Below are positions 43,989-52,594 of a stretch of 64,000 bases of DNA, piece after piece (position 1 is the stretch's first letter; each line of letters opens with the position of its first letter). Under the pieces are notes generated by a model. It searched no databases and was not told the DNA's origin. It was given only the letters and a program-made list of their open reading frames with translations. Location of the stretch: positions 62,001 through 126,000 of the forward strand of contig NZ_QJJQ01000008.1 in NCBI RefSeq assembly GCF_003201975.1, in the 5' to 3' direction. Made by a program: the position numbers and the translations under genes. Source of the DNA: Pseudogracilibacillus auburnensis (lineage in GTDB: Bacteria; Bacillota; Bacilli; Bacillales; Amphibacillaceae).

Positions 43989-45020
43989 TTATCCGAGCCA
44001 TTCCCAATTTTCCCAATCATAATCCGAAATATTATCTGGAATGATTGCTTCAGGTTCTGGTAATGGGTATCTTTCATCCAATTCCGCACCATCAAGTGAT
44101 TCCAATAATGCTTTTAATGCTGTTTCACCTAATACAACAGGATCTTGTAACACTTCACCAATCCATGACTCATTACCATCTTGAATATGTTTTAACACTT
44201 CTTTATCTCCTGCCATACCGATAAAGCGAATGTCTTTATCTTTCCCTGAACTTATAGCTGCACTATATGCACCAAGGACGAGTGAATCGTTGTGACCTGA
44301 AACAATATCAACTTCTTTTTGACGTTGTAAAACGTTTTCAAATAATGTTTGACTTGAGTTTCTGCTTCCTTCCGAGTCACCTTCTTCGATAATATTCGCA
44401 TTAGGGAACTCCTTTTTAATTGTTTGTGAAAATCCTTCAAAACGATCATTTGATGCTTCACCAGATGATGGTAAAGATAAGTAAACTACTGTCGGTTCTT
44501 CAATACCACGTTCTTTTAAGTCTGCGACTGCAATTCTTCCAGCTACTTCACCCATTGCTTTAAAATCATGTCCTACAAACGTTTCCCAAACAATTTCGTC
44601 TTCAGAATCTGGCGTTTGTGGATAATCTCCTACAACAATCTTTATTCCTTGTTCATGAAGCTTTACCATCGTAGGGATGATTGCTTTTGTATCCGTCGGA
44701 AAAATAACTAAACCATCAATTCCTTTTTGAGCCATATTTTCTAATTGGTTAATTTGTGTATTAATATCATTTTGTCCATCGTGAAATTCAAATGTAACTA
44801 CTTTATCGTCATAATTTTTTGCTTCTTCTTCCATTCCTTCCATCGTTCCTAAAAACCATGGCCAAGCATAGTTCATAATTGCTCCACCAATTAAAAGTTC
44901 ATCGCCATCTTTGTCAGTCTCTTTACTTTCACCATTTCCTTCTTCATTGTCAGATGAACTACATGCAACCATTACTAATGAGAAGATTGCCAATAAGATT
45001 AAAATTAAATTTCTTTTCAT
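43989..45020 (-). CDS. CUT2-type sugar-binding lipoprotein (RbsB-like)
   Basis: Receptor of the sugar importer, 343 residues. Signal peptide MKRNLILILLAIFSLV with lipobox MVAC (Cys20), acidic linker, then two Rossmann-like lobes. Visible family parts: GQNDINTQINQLENMAQKGI, DGLVIFPTDTKAI, IVVGDYP, VSGHNDSLVLGAYSA and IGEVLQDPVVLGETAL. It belongs to the Peripla_BP_4 group. It completes the transporter with the double ATPase and permease genes downstream. The ligand is not predictable, though the neighbouring enzymes suggest a deoxy or amino sugar, or a small glycoside of one. Confidence 0.9.
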   Translation of the reverse strand: MKRNLILILLAIFSLVMVACSSSDNEEGNGESKETDKDGDELLIGGAIMNYAWPWFLGTMEGMEEEAKNYDDKVVTFEFHDGQNDINTQINQLENMAQKGIDGLVIFPTDTKAIIPTMVKLHEQGIKIVVGDYPQTPDSEDEIVWETFVGHDFKAMGEVAGRIAVADLKERGIEEPTVVYLSLPSSGEASNDRFEGFSQTIKKEFPNANIIEEGDSEGSRNSSQTLFENVLQRQKEVDIVSGHNDSLVLGAYSAAISSGKDKDIRFIGMAGDKEVLKHIQDGNESWIGEVLQDPVVLGETALKALLESLDGAELDERYPLPEPEAIIPDNISDYDWENWEWLG

Positions 45021-45037
45021 TATATTTCCCCCTTTTA

Positions 45038-45832
45038 TTATCGTTCCATATGATCCGCTGGTTGTGGACCTTGCACACTTAATCCCCCATCAACCATTAA
45101 TAAATGTCCATTAATTTGCTCCGCTTGCTTTGATGCTAAAAAGACTACTGAATCACCAATTTGATCTGCTGTACCAATTCGTTTCATTGGATTAGCATTT
45201 TTTTCTTGCTCTCTAATTTTAGGATCTTTTAAATAATCTGCAACAAACGGTGTATCGACTGTACTAGGACCAACGGCATTTACATTAATATTATGTTTAC
45301 CGAGTTCAATCGCCAATGCTTTCGTTAGCTGATGAATTGCCCCTTTAGATGAAATGTAATGCGGAATGACAGGGCTTGTAACGATTTTACTCGCCGTCGA
45401 AGCGATATTGATTATCTTTCCACTTCGTTTTTCGATCATTGATTTTGCTGCACGCTGCGTACAAAAGAAATAACCTTTCACATTAATGTCATATGTGTTA
45501 TCCCATATTTCTTCTGTTACATTCATAAATGAATAAAATGGAGCAACACCTGCATTATTTACTAAAATATCTACTTGTCCTACTTTTTCCTCTATTTCAT
45601 CAAACATTTTATTAATCTGCTCTACACTAGCCATATCTGCTTTCACGATGTAAGCTTTACCGCTTTCATTTTCAATATCAGCTACGATTTTCTTTGCATT
45701 TTCTAAACTTTTATCTGAACGATAATTAATGATAACGGTCGCACCTGCATCAGCCAATTTCCTAACAATCGCTTCTCCAATCCCTTGGCTTGATCCAGTT
45801 ATTAAGGCAACTTTTCCATCTAGTTGTTCCAT
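45038..45832 (-). CDS. SDR dehydrogenase, candidate aldose 1-dehydrogenase
   Basis: Short-chain dehydrogenase of 264 residues. Cofactor loop TGSSQGIGEA, NNAG, active site Ser in IASTAS and YISSK. An Arg after strand 2 (INYRSDKS) hints at NADP use. C-terminal LLMVDGGLSVQGP. Together with the lactonase gene that lies two bases upstream, it forms the classic pair of sugar dehydrogenase plus lactonase: oxidation of C1 of the free sugar to a lactone, then ring opening. The sugar is unknown. The gene is within a tightly packed operon. Confidence 0.82.
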   Translation of the reverse strand: MEQLDGKVALITGSSQGIGEAIVRKLADAGATVIINYRSDKSLENAKKIVADIENESGKAYIVKADMASVEQINKMFDEIEEKVGQVDILVNNAGVAPFYSFMNVTEEIWDNTYDINVKGYFFCTQRAAKSMIEKRSGKIINIASTASKIVTSPVIPHYISSKGAIHQLTKALAIELGKHNINVNAVGPSTVDTPFVADYLKDPKIREQEKNANPMKRIGTADQIGDSVVFLASKQAEQINGHLLMVDGGLSVQGPQPADHMER

Positions 45833-45833
45833 G

Positions 45834-46679
45834 CTAACTATCTCTCCTTATTCGGCTGTAAAAGTCTTCTGCATTTTTTCCGTAAAATTTCTTCCACCCA
45901 TTTTCATCTAACATATCCTTTATTACAATATCAGCGGTATCATATACTTCCGAATACGACCCTGCTAATAAACAAACTGGCCAATCGCTTCCAAACATAA
46001 TGCGATCTTCCGTAAAAACATTTATACAATGTAAAATATATTGTCGACAATCTTCGGCAGACCAATGCTTATGATCCGCCTCGGTAATGACACCTGATAT
46101 TTTACAATAAACATTCGGAAAACTGGCAATTGCAGCTATTTCTTTACTCCATGTGTCAAACTGTTTTTCCTTAATTTGTGGTTTCGCTAAATGATCAATG
46201 ACACATTTTAAATTAGGAATCATTTCAAGTAATTGTTTGATCACTTTTAAATGTCTTGGATAAATGAGTATATCCAATGGAATCTGCAATTCATGTAATA
46301 CTTTTATATTGTTTACTACTTTCTCTCTTAACACCCAATTATCATCTTCAATATCTTGAAGCATCGGACGCACACCGACAAAACCTGCTACCTTCATCAT
46401 TCGCTTTAATTGTTCTGTAAAATCATCCGCTTCAAAATCTAACCAACCAACAACACCTGCAATAAAATGATGATTTTCCATCAATTCAAACATATAATAC
46501 GTCTCTTCAATGGAATCTGCGGCTTGCACTAAGATCGTTTTATCAATCTGATGTTTTTTCAAATCTTCAAGCAAATCATTAGGCAGATAATCCTGATATA
46601 AAATCCCAAAATCAGGTGTTAGCCAATTATAATCCCCTCGTGATAATTTCCAAAAATGTTGATGAGAATCTATTCGCAA
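45834..46679 (-). CDS. Amidohydrolase 2 family lactonase (L-fuconolactonase-like)
   Basis: TIM-barrel metal hydrolase of the COG3618 type, 281 residues. N-terminal metal motif DSHQHFWKLSRGDYNW, mid-protein GVVGWLDFEA, CVIDHLAKPQIK and C-terminal MFGSDWPVC are the hallmarks of L-fuconolactone, L-rhamnonolactone and related sugar lactone hydrolases. It should open the lactone made by the adjacent SDR to a sugar acid. Cytoplasmic. The hydrolysed lactone would normally feed an enolase-superfamily dehydratase, but none is encoded in this operon. Confidence 0.88.
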   Translation of the reverse strand: MRIDSHQHFWKLSRGDYNWLTPDFGILYQDYLPNDLLEDLKKHQIDKTILVQAADSIEETYYMFELMENHHFIAGVVGWLDFEADDFTEQLKRMMKVAGFVGVRPMLQDIEDDNWVLREKVVNNIKVLHELQIPLDILIYPRHLKVIKQLLEMIPNLKCVIDHLAKPQIKEKQFDTWSKEIAAIASFPNVYCKISGVITEADHKHWSAEDCRQYILHCINVFTEDRIMFGSDWPVCLLAGSYSEVYDTADIVIKDMLDENGWKKFYGKNAEDFYSRIRRDS

Positions 46680-46701
46680 ATTTCACAGCCTCCTTTCATC
46701 A

Positions 46702-47178
46702 TCATTCTTTTAGTTCAACTATCAATTCAATTTCAACTGGAATATTAAGTGGTAATTCATTTGTCCCAACAGCAGAACGAGCATGTTTTCCACTTTCTCC
46801 AAAAACTTCTTCTAAAAAGTCTGATGCGCCATTAATAACGAATGGTTGATCATTAAAATCCTTTGCACTACTTACCCATGCAAGCATTTTAATAATTCGT
46901 TTCACATTATTTAATCCACCACCATAATCTTTGATCACTTGTAAAGCATTAATCATACATTGTCTAGCAAACTGCTGTCCCTCTTCCACAGTAAATTCTT
47001 TACCGAGCTTACCTTTGTGCAAAAACTCTCCGTTTACACTACAATCTTGTCCCGATAAATAAAGTAAATGACCAACTCTAACAGCAGGTGTATACGATGC
47101 TAATACTTCACGCTTCCCTGGTAACGTAACATTTAACTCTTTCAGCCTCTTCTCAATTGGACATTCTTCACTCATCAA
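46702..47178 (-). CDS. RidA family protein (imine/enamine deaminase-like)
   Basis: 158 residues of the YjgF/YER057c/UK114 fold, which forms trimers. The Arg that binds the substrate carboxylate in active RidA enzymes is present in KHARSAVGTNELP, followed by VEIELIVEL. Length is slightly above the archetype, with an N-terminal helix ECPIEKRLKELN. RidA speeds hydrolysis of reactive 2-imino acids released by PLP-dependent dehydratases or lyases. It overlaps the PLP-enzyme gene upstream by eleven bases, which strongly suggests that it acts on that enzyme's product. Confidence 0.88.
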   Translation of the reverse strand: MMSEECPIEKRLKELNVTLPGKREVLASYTPAVRVGHLLYLSGQDCSVNGEFLHKGKLGKEFTVEEGQQFARQCMINALQVIKDYGGGLNNVKRIIKMLAWVSSAKDFNDQPFVINGASDFLEEVFGESGKHARSAVGTNELPLNIPVEIELIVELKE

Positions 47179-48298
47179 TCATCTCTCCTTTTAAAGCGAT
47201 AAGAGCACCCATCAATTGATCTATTTGGGATTCATCATTATAGAAGTTAATCGACACGCGAACCCTTCCATCGCCACCCCAAACATGGATATCCTCTTTC
47301 AATAATTCGGTCATGACAGCCTCTCCATTTAATGCTTTAAAGGCGATATTACCACCTCTGTTTTCCGCTAGTTCAGGAGATAAAATCGTAAATCCATTTG
47401 TTTTTAATTGCTGAATTAAATAGTCTCCAAGTTCGCCAACTCTTTGTTCAATATTTGCAATACCGACTTCAAGTAAAAATGTTGTTGAATTCTCTAACAT
47501 ATAAATCGTGGGGTATGCGTTATAACCTAGCTCTAATTTCGTTACTTCATTAGAATACTCATATTTTTCAAGTCTTTCATCATGAAAAATCTCTTTTACA
47601 GACCGCCACCCTACTCTTCGTGGGTGTAACTCTTTTATCATTTGTTCACTTACATAGCACACTCCTACTCCGTGAGCACCTAATAACCATTTGTAAGAGC
47701 TCGAAATGATAAAGTCACAATACTGACTATTAACCTTAGAAACTCCAAGTGATTGAGTTGCATCGACTAACAATAAAGCATTAAATCGATTCGTTAATTT
47801 TCGCAACGCTTTTAAGTTATGCTTGTAACCATTCACAAAGCTAACATGACTTACGGCTACTAAAAATGTATTGTCATCTATTAATTTTTCCAATTCTTTT
47901 TGTAAAATTTCACCATTTGAGTGATTTACAGTTCGAATCTCAACACCTTTTTCACGTAAGTTAAGTAAAGGAAAAACGACAGATGGATATTCTAAATCAT
48001 TAATAATAATGTTACTTTTTTCTGGTACATCTAAACAATCAATAAGATTATTCATCGCTTCAGATGCATTTCCAGAAAATGAAATTTCAGTCGACTTACA
48101 ATGAAGCATTTTCGCTAAATTATCTTTTAACTTGTTCTCGATTTTATAAAATCTTTTTCTTCCTAATTCTCCTAAGCTTTTATCTTGCACATATTGCTTC
48201 ACAGCGCTTTCATTTGATAAAAGTGAAGGGCATTCTGCACCTGTATAAAAGTATGTTTTTTTATTAAGTCCTATAAATTGCTGCGCTAAATTCCTCAC
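47168..48298 (-). CDS. Class V aminotransferase-fold PLP enzyme
   Basis: Fold type I PLP enzyme, 376 residues. PLP contacts: FSGNASEAMNNLI, the Asp in LLVDATQSLGV and the Schiff-base Lys in SSSYKWLLGAHGVG. It resembles cysteine desulfurases but lacks the catalytic-Cys loop; the C-terminal region goes from DIHVWGGDGRVRVS directly to INFYND. So it is not a desulfurase, and epimerase, lyase or aminotransferase activity is more likely. With RidA overlapping and an amino-sugar type operon, I suggest it removes ammonia and water from a 2-amino sugar acid. That activity is inference. It is the second gene of the operon. Confidence 0.85.
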   Translation of the reverse strand: MRNLAQQFIGLNKKTYFYTGAECPSLLSNESAVKQYVQDKSLGELGRKRFYKIENKLKDNLAKMLHCKSTEISFSGNASEAMNNLIDCLDVPEKSNIIINDLEYPSVVFPLLNLREKGVEIRTVNHSNGEILQKELEKLIDDNTFLVAVSHVSFVNGYKHNLKALRKLTNRFNALLLVDATQSLGVSKVNSQYCDFIISSSYKWLLGAHGVGVCYVSEQMIKELHPRRVGWRSVKEIFHDERLEKYEYSNEVTKLELGYNAYPTIYMLENSTTFLLEVGIANIEQRVGELGDYLIQQLKTNGFTILSPELAENRGGNIAFKALNGEAVMTELLKEDIHVWGGDGRVRVSINFYNDESQIDQLMGALIALKGEMIDE

Positions 48299-48319
48299 AG
48301 TTCCTCCTTCTATGAAGCG

Positions 48320-49015
48320 TTATTTCGGAAAAAACATTAGTAGTTCCTTAGAATAAACACCTTCATTTTCTTCAATAAAGTTATAATACGAACGATATAT
48401 ATGATTTCTCATTACCTTTTCTGCCTTTTCAGGATCACCCTCTTTCAAGACCTCAATTAACTCTTCATGCTCACTCACTTCAAAATCTTTCGTATACTTT
48501 CTTTCGAGTACACTATTTACAATTTCAACTTGAAAAGAAATTGATTCATTTACATTAATAAGCATTTCATGTTTCGACATTTTTAATATTGCCTCATGGA
48601 TTTTAGTAGAATAATGAGAAATGGATGTTATAGCTGGATCTTCTCTCTTTTCCTTCATTTCTTCAAAAAGTTCAATAAGCGCGTTCAATTCTTCTTCGTC
48701 ATTCCTTTGTGCTGCTAGTCTTATAGCTAGCCCTTCAATCGTTGCACGTAGTGAATAAATCTCAAAAATATCTTTCTCATTATGTTTCCTAACAAAGTAT
48801 CCTTTATTTCGATAATTTTCCAATACGTTCTCACTCACTAAGTATTGAATCGCCTCTCTAACAGGTGTTTGACTTATCCCTAAATGATCTGAAATTTCAT
48901 TGATCTTTAATTGGGAACCGATTTCAATTTCACCATTTACAATTTGCTCTTTAATATATTGTGAAACCTCATAGCTTAAATTCTTTTTATTCAAGATTAA
49001 GTTTCGATAATTCAC
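48320..49015 (-). CDS. GntR-family regulator, FadR/FCD type
   Basis: Transcriptional regulator of 231 residues. The N-terminal winged helix has SYEVSQYIKEQIVNGEIEIG, LKINEISDHLGISQTPVREAI and YRNKGYFVRK. The C-terminal FCD helical domain starts at DIFEIYSLRATIEGLAI and has metal- or ligand-binding His candidates in STKIHEAILK, SEHEELIEV and RNHIYRSYY. GTG 49015 has GGGGG seven bases ahead. It is the first gene of the sugar-acid operon and very likely its local repressor, responding to a pathway acid. A perfect palindrome overlaps the promoter at 49043-49066. Confidence 0.92.
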   Translation of the reverse strand: MNYRNLILNKKNLSYEVSQYIKEQIVNGEIEIGSQLKINEISDHLGISQTPVREAIQYLVSENVLENYRNKGYFVRKHNEKDIFEIYSLRATIEGLAIRLAAQRNDEEELNALIELFEEMKEKREDPAITSISHYSTKIHEAILKMSKHEMLINVNESISFQVEIVNSVLERKYTKDFEVSEHEELIEVLKEGDPEKAEKVMRNHIYRSYYNFIEENEGVYSKELLMFFPK

Positions 49016-49030
49016 TTAATCGCCCCCACG

Positions 49031-49066
49031 ATTATAATTGTCAGAATATAATGTGTAATATATTCT
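49031..49066 (-). promoter_or_regulatory. Promoter and palindromic operator of the sugar-acid operon
   Basis: On the minus strand ATTACA (49059-49054), 17 bases, TATAAT (49036-49031) give a likely sigma-A promoter. Overlapping its -35 is a palindrome with arms AGAATATA (49043-49050) and TATATTCT (49059-49066), eight bases apart. This is a good candidate site for the GntR protein encoded next. Confidence 0.65.
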
Positions 49067-49248
49067 ATACTTTATATTATACTTTACTTTTTGAAAAAGC
49101 AAGTGTTATTTTTTTATTTTTGATTCAATACTTTCTCCTTTAAAGAGTAATTCCCGATGTTTCTTAATGTGGTGGGAGTGTAGGTATAGCTTTTAAGTAA
49201 TTTATTCCTTTTATGGATGGGTCAAATTCATCCCCCTAACCTTACTAT

Positions 49249-49598
49249 CTCAACTTTCGCATAGTGAAATGAATAAGAAAGTATTGGTAGAAATGGAATG
49301 AAGATACAGTGGTCAAGTTGACTTTGGATGATTCATTTGCTCTTAAGTTTAAGCTGATATCCGTCTGGGCTCGCTCCGTGCAGACGCTTTCCGTGGGCAA
49401 CGCTTCAGCTACCTCAGAAGAAAATCAATTCTTCCGCCCACGGCAAGCGAAGATGTATTGGGACTGCGGACCTCCAGTAGACATCCATAAGCTAAATTCA
49501 GTTTATTATACCGAGGTTGCCAAGGATATCATTAGAAGTACCTCAAGCTTACCAAGCGAACGAACTGTTTGAACTTATTTATTGGTGCGAAAGTTGAG
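49249..49598. mobile_element. MITE, 350 bp, CTCAACTTTCGCA family, copy A
   Basis: Bounded by perfect 13-bp inverted ends CTCAACTTTCGCA (49249-49261) and TGCGAAAGTTGAG (49586-49598), and flanked by a 7-bp direct repeat TTACTAT on both sides. It carries no transposase. The interior includes GGCTCGCTCCGTGCAGACGC and CGCCCACGGCAAGCGAAG blocks shared with the copy at 54954-55507. It lies between the divergent sugar-acid and lut operons. An open frame at 49309-49572 has no ribosome site or family. Confidence 0.92.
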
Positions 49599-49678
49599 TT
49601 ACTATTAATAAATGTAAAATTGGTTTTATTATATTGACGTACTTAGTAGAATAAGGTAAGCTTTATATTAAATATTTA

Positions 49679-49691
49679 GTCATCTGATGAC
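49679..49691 (+). promoter_or_regulatory. Palindrome upstream of lutR, candidate LutR operator
   Basis: GTCATCTGATGAC, a perfect 13-bp palindrome, 32 bases before the lutR start. A TTGACG at 49634 could be the -35 of the promoter, though no strong -10 follows at the right distance. GntR/FadR regulators bind such short palindromes, so lutR autoregulation is likely. Confidence 0.6.
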
Positions 49692-49723
49692 CTTATGTTT
49701 AAAGCGTAAAGGAGATCAATTCC

Positions 49724-50422
49724 ATGCAATATGAACCAATCAAACGCAAAAAAAATTATGAAGTAGTAATGGAGCAAATTATTTCCATGATTAGATCAAA
49801 ACATCTACAACCAGGTGAAAAGTTAGACTCCATTGAAAAATTATCACATTATTTTAATGTAAGCAGATCCGTCATTCGAGAGGCACTTAGTGGATTAAAG
49901 GCGATGGGCTTAGTCGATATTCAACAGGGAGAAGGCACGTTTATTGCTGATTTTAAAGCTTCATCTATTTCTTTACCCGTTACGACAGCTTTATTAATGA
50001 AGAAGGAAGATATTAAAGAGTTATTTCAAGTCCGAAAAATACTCGAAGTTGGTGCAGTCCGTTTAGCCGCACATAATTGTTCTGAGGAAAATATGATTCA
50101 GATCAAACAAGTGTTAATTGAAATGAAAAAAAACAACAAATTAGATGAAGAAGCGGATTTTAATTTCCATTATCAAATTGTAAGGGCATCTCAAAATAAG
50201 ATGTTAATAAATTTATTAAGTAGCATTTCGGAAATTATGATTGAAACGATTCGCGATGCCCAAAAAATTATGTTCGATTCGGAAATAAACGAAATAAAAT
50301 TAATTAAAGAACATGAGCTCATTTATGAAGCAATAAAAAATAAACTTCCTGATCAAGCAGAAAAATATATGTTAAGTCATTTAGAAGGGGTCGAAAGATC
50401 TCTTGCTCCTTATATTAATTAA
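49724..50422 (+). CDS. lutR: Lactate-utilisation regulator LutR-like (GntR/FadR family)
   Basis: 232 residues. Winged helix KNYEVVMEQIISMIRSKHLQ, LDSIEKLSHYFNVSRSVIREAL and QQGEGTFIADF, then an FCD domain from DIKELFQVRKILEVGAV with ligand-site His residues in FNFHYQIVRAS, KEHELIYEAI and LSHLEG. In Bacillus, LutR represses the lutABC operon until L-lactate is present. Here it is encoded directly upstream of and in line with lutA, nine to eighteen bases away, with its own AAAGGAG site. It differs clearly from the GntR protein at 48320. Confidence 0.88.
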   Translation: MQYEPIKRKKNYEVVMEQIISMIRSKHLQPGEKLDSIEKLSHYFNVSRSVIREALSGLKAMGLVDIQQGEGTFIADFKASSISLPVTTALLMKKEDIKELFQVRKILEVGAVRLAAHNCSEENMIQIKQVLIEMKKNNKLDEEADFNFHYQIVRASQNKMLINLLSSISEIMIETIRDAQKIMFDSEINEIKLIKEHELIYEAIKNKLPDQAEKYMLSHLEGVERSLAPYIN

Positions 50423-50440
50423 TTCAGGTAGGTGAAAATG

Positions 50441-51157
50441 ATGAAAGTTTCTTTATTTATTACTTGTTTATGTGATATGTTTCATCCGAATATAGGTAAA
50501 GATACAGTCGAGGTACTAGAGCGTTTTGGATGTGATGTTGATTTTCCTGAAGCACAAACATGTTGCGGACAACCTGCATTTAATAGTGGATATTTACGAC
50601 AATCGAAAAAAGCAATGAAGCAAATGATTCGTAGTTTTGAGCATGCTCACTACATTGTCGGGCCATCTGGTTCTTGTGTCAGTATGCTTAAAGAATATCC
50701 ACAAATATTTGTAGGTGACAAAGAGTGGGAAGAAAAAGCAAAAGAATTTGCAGAAAAAGTATACGAATTAACACAATTTTTAGTAGACGTCCTGAAGGTT
50801 ACTAATGTTGGTTCGAATTTCAAAGGTACGGTAACATATCATCCATCATGCCATATGACGAGAATATTAGGTGTAAAAGATGCTCCCGTTATATTGCTTC
50901 AAAACATAAAAGGTGTTGACTTAATTGAGCTACCAAAGAAAGAGAATTGTTGTGGTTTTGGCGGTACTTTCGCTATCAAAAATGCTGCCATTTCATCAGA
51001 AATGGCAGCAGAAAAATCACAGCATATTTCTGAAACAAAAGCAGAATATTTAGTTGGTGGAGATATGGCATGTTTAATGAATATTGGTGGGATGATGTCA
51101 CGGGAAGGAAAAAACGTGAAAGTTATCCACATTGCTGAAATATTAAATTGCCGTTAA
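50441..51157 (+). CDS. lutA: Lactate utilisation protein LutA
   Basis: Part of the LutABC iron-sulfur complex that oxidises L-lactate to pyruvate. 238 residues with two CCG domains, seen as TCCGQPAFNSGY and NCCGFGGTFAIKN, each with further Cys upstream (ITCLCDMF and YHPSCHMTR). These bind iron-sulfur clusters or pass electrons, as in GlpC/HdrB proteins. I chose ATG 50441 (MKVSLFITC), which matches the usual family start and has AGGTGA seven bases ahead; GTG 50432 is possible. Followed by lutB after 15 bases. Confidence 0.93.
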   Translation: MKVSLFITCLCDMFHPNIGKDTVEVLERFGCDVDFPEAQTCCGQPAFNSGYLRQSKKAMKQMIRSFEHAHYIVGPSGSCVSMLKEYPQIFVGDKEWEEKAKEFAEKVYELTQFLVDVLKVTNVGSNFKGTVTYHPSCHMTRILGVKDAPVILLQNIKGVDLIELPKKENCCGFGGTFAIKNAAISSEMAAEKSQHISETKAEYLVGGDMACLMNIGGMMSREGKNVKVIHIAEILNCR

Positions 51158-51172
51158 AGGAGGTCAGGAAAA

Positions 51173-52594
51173 ATGGGAATCCAAATTGGAAAGAAAACTT
51201 ACACAAATCGAGTAAAATCTGGAATAGAAGATCCATTCATGCGTCAAGCAGTATCTTCCGCCCAAGAACGTTTAAAAGATGGACGTATTCAATCAGAGAA
51301 AGGATTAGGGAATTGGGAAGAGTGGCGTTCTTTGGGAGAAGAAATACGCAGACATACGTTGGATAATCTCGACTATTACTTAGAACAACTAAGTGAACAA
51401 GTCGAAAAACGTGGTGGAAATGTATTTTTTGCTCGTACTGCAGATGAAGCAAATCACTATATTAATCGTATTATACAAGAAAAAAACGGAAAGAAAGTTG
51501 TTAAAGCAAAATCAATGGTGACAGAAGAAATTGGCTTAAATGATGTCTTAGAAAAGGAAGGTGTTGAAGTTGTAGAAACGGACCTTGGGGAATGGATTTT
51601 ACAATTAGATGATGATCCACCTTCACATATCGTTGCTCCAGCACTCCATAAAGATCGAGAGAGAATTAGAGAAGTATTTGCTGATAAGAAAGGATATCTA
51701 GGCACGAATCATCCAGAAGAACTTACCCAATTTGCCCGTGAACAATTGCGAAAAGATTTTTTATCCGCTGATATTGGGATTACAGGGTGTAATTTTGCAG
51801 TAGCAGAATCCGGAACAATCACACTAGTAACGAACGAAGGTAACGGCAGACTTACAACTTCATTACCTGATACACATATTGCTGTTATGGGAATGGAAAG
51901 AATTGTCCCGACATGGGAAGAGTTAGATATTTTGGTAAGTCTTTTGACAAGAGCAGCAGTAGGTCAAAAACTAACTAGTTATATTACATCCATTACGGGA
52001 ACAAGGCTTAAGGGAGAGATTGACGGACCGAGTGAATTTCATCTCGTTATTGTCGATAATGGGCGATCAAACATATTAGGTACGGAATTTCAGTCAGCCC
52101 TTCACTGCATCCGTTGTGCTGCTTGTATTAACGTTTGTCCTGTCTATCGTCATATCGGTGGTCATGCATATGGTTCGATTTATCCTGGACCAATTGGAGC
52201 CGTCATTACCCCGCTTCTTGATGGGTATGAAGATCATCACGAACTTCCATATGCGTCATCCCTTTGTGCTGCTTGTACAGAAGCTTGTCCTGTAAAAATT
52301 CCACTCCATGAGTTATTAATCAGGCATCGTGAAATCATTGTGGAAAAAGAGGATCAAGCACCTATATCTGAAAAAATAATAATGAATAGTTTTGCAAAAT
52401 GGGCATCAACTCCAGCAGCATATAAACTTAGTACAAAAATAGCACGTCCACTCCTAAAACCATGGTCAAAAGAAGAGAAGGTAACAAATGGACCTGGACC
52501 ATTAAAAGGTTGGACAGATAGTCGTGATTTCCCTACTCCTAGTAAACAGTCTTTCCGTTCGTGGTATAAAACTAGACAGAAAGGAAGCGATTAA
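51173..52594 (+). CDS. lutB: Lactate utilisation iron-sulfur protein LutB
   Basis: 473 residues. The N-terminal LUD domain (about residues 60-290) has [39 protein letters not shown] and the [14 protein letters not shown] block. The C-terminal ferredoxin-like part has two 4Fe-4S motifs, [14 protein letters not shown] and [13 protein letters not shown], and a DUF3390-type tail rich in Pro. A perfect AAAGGAGG site precedes ATG 51173. It is the largest subunit of the lactate-oxidising complex. The stop codon is followed directly by lutC. Confidence 0.94.
   Translation: MGIQIGKKTYTNRVKSGIEDPFMRQAVSSAQERLKDGRIQSEKGLGNWEEWRSLGEEIRRHTLDNLDYYLEQLSEQVEKRGGNVFFARTADEANHYINRIIQEKNGKKVVKAKSMVTEEIGLNDVLEKEGVEVVETDLGEWILQLDDDPPSHIVAPALHKDRERIREVFADKKGYLGTNHPEELTQFAREQLRKDFLSADIGITGCNFAVAESGTITLVTNEGNGRLTTSLPDTHIAVMGMERIVPTWEELDILVSLLTRAAVGQKLTSYITSITGTRLKGEIDGPSEFHLVIVDNGRSNILGTEFQSALHCIRCAACINVCPVYRHIGGHAYGSIYPGPIGAVITPLLDGYEDHHELPYASSLCAACTEACPVKIPLHELLIRHREIIVEKEDQAPISEKIIMNSFAKWASTPAAYKLSTKIARPLLKPWSKEEKVTNGPGPLKGWTDSRDFPTPSKQSFRSWYKTRQKGSD

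Noticed and set aside
49309-49572. Small protein gene in the lut upstream region
   Set aside because: It lies wholly inside the MITE and has no ribosome site or recognisable family.
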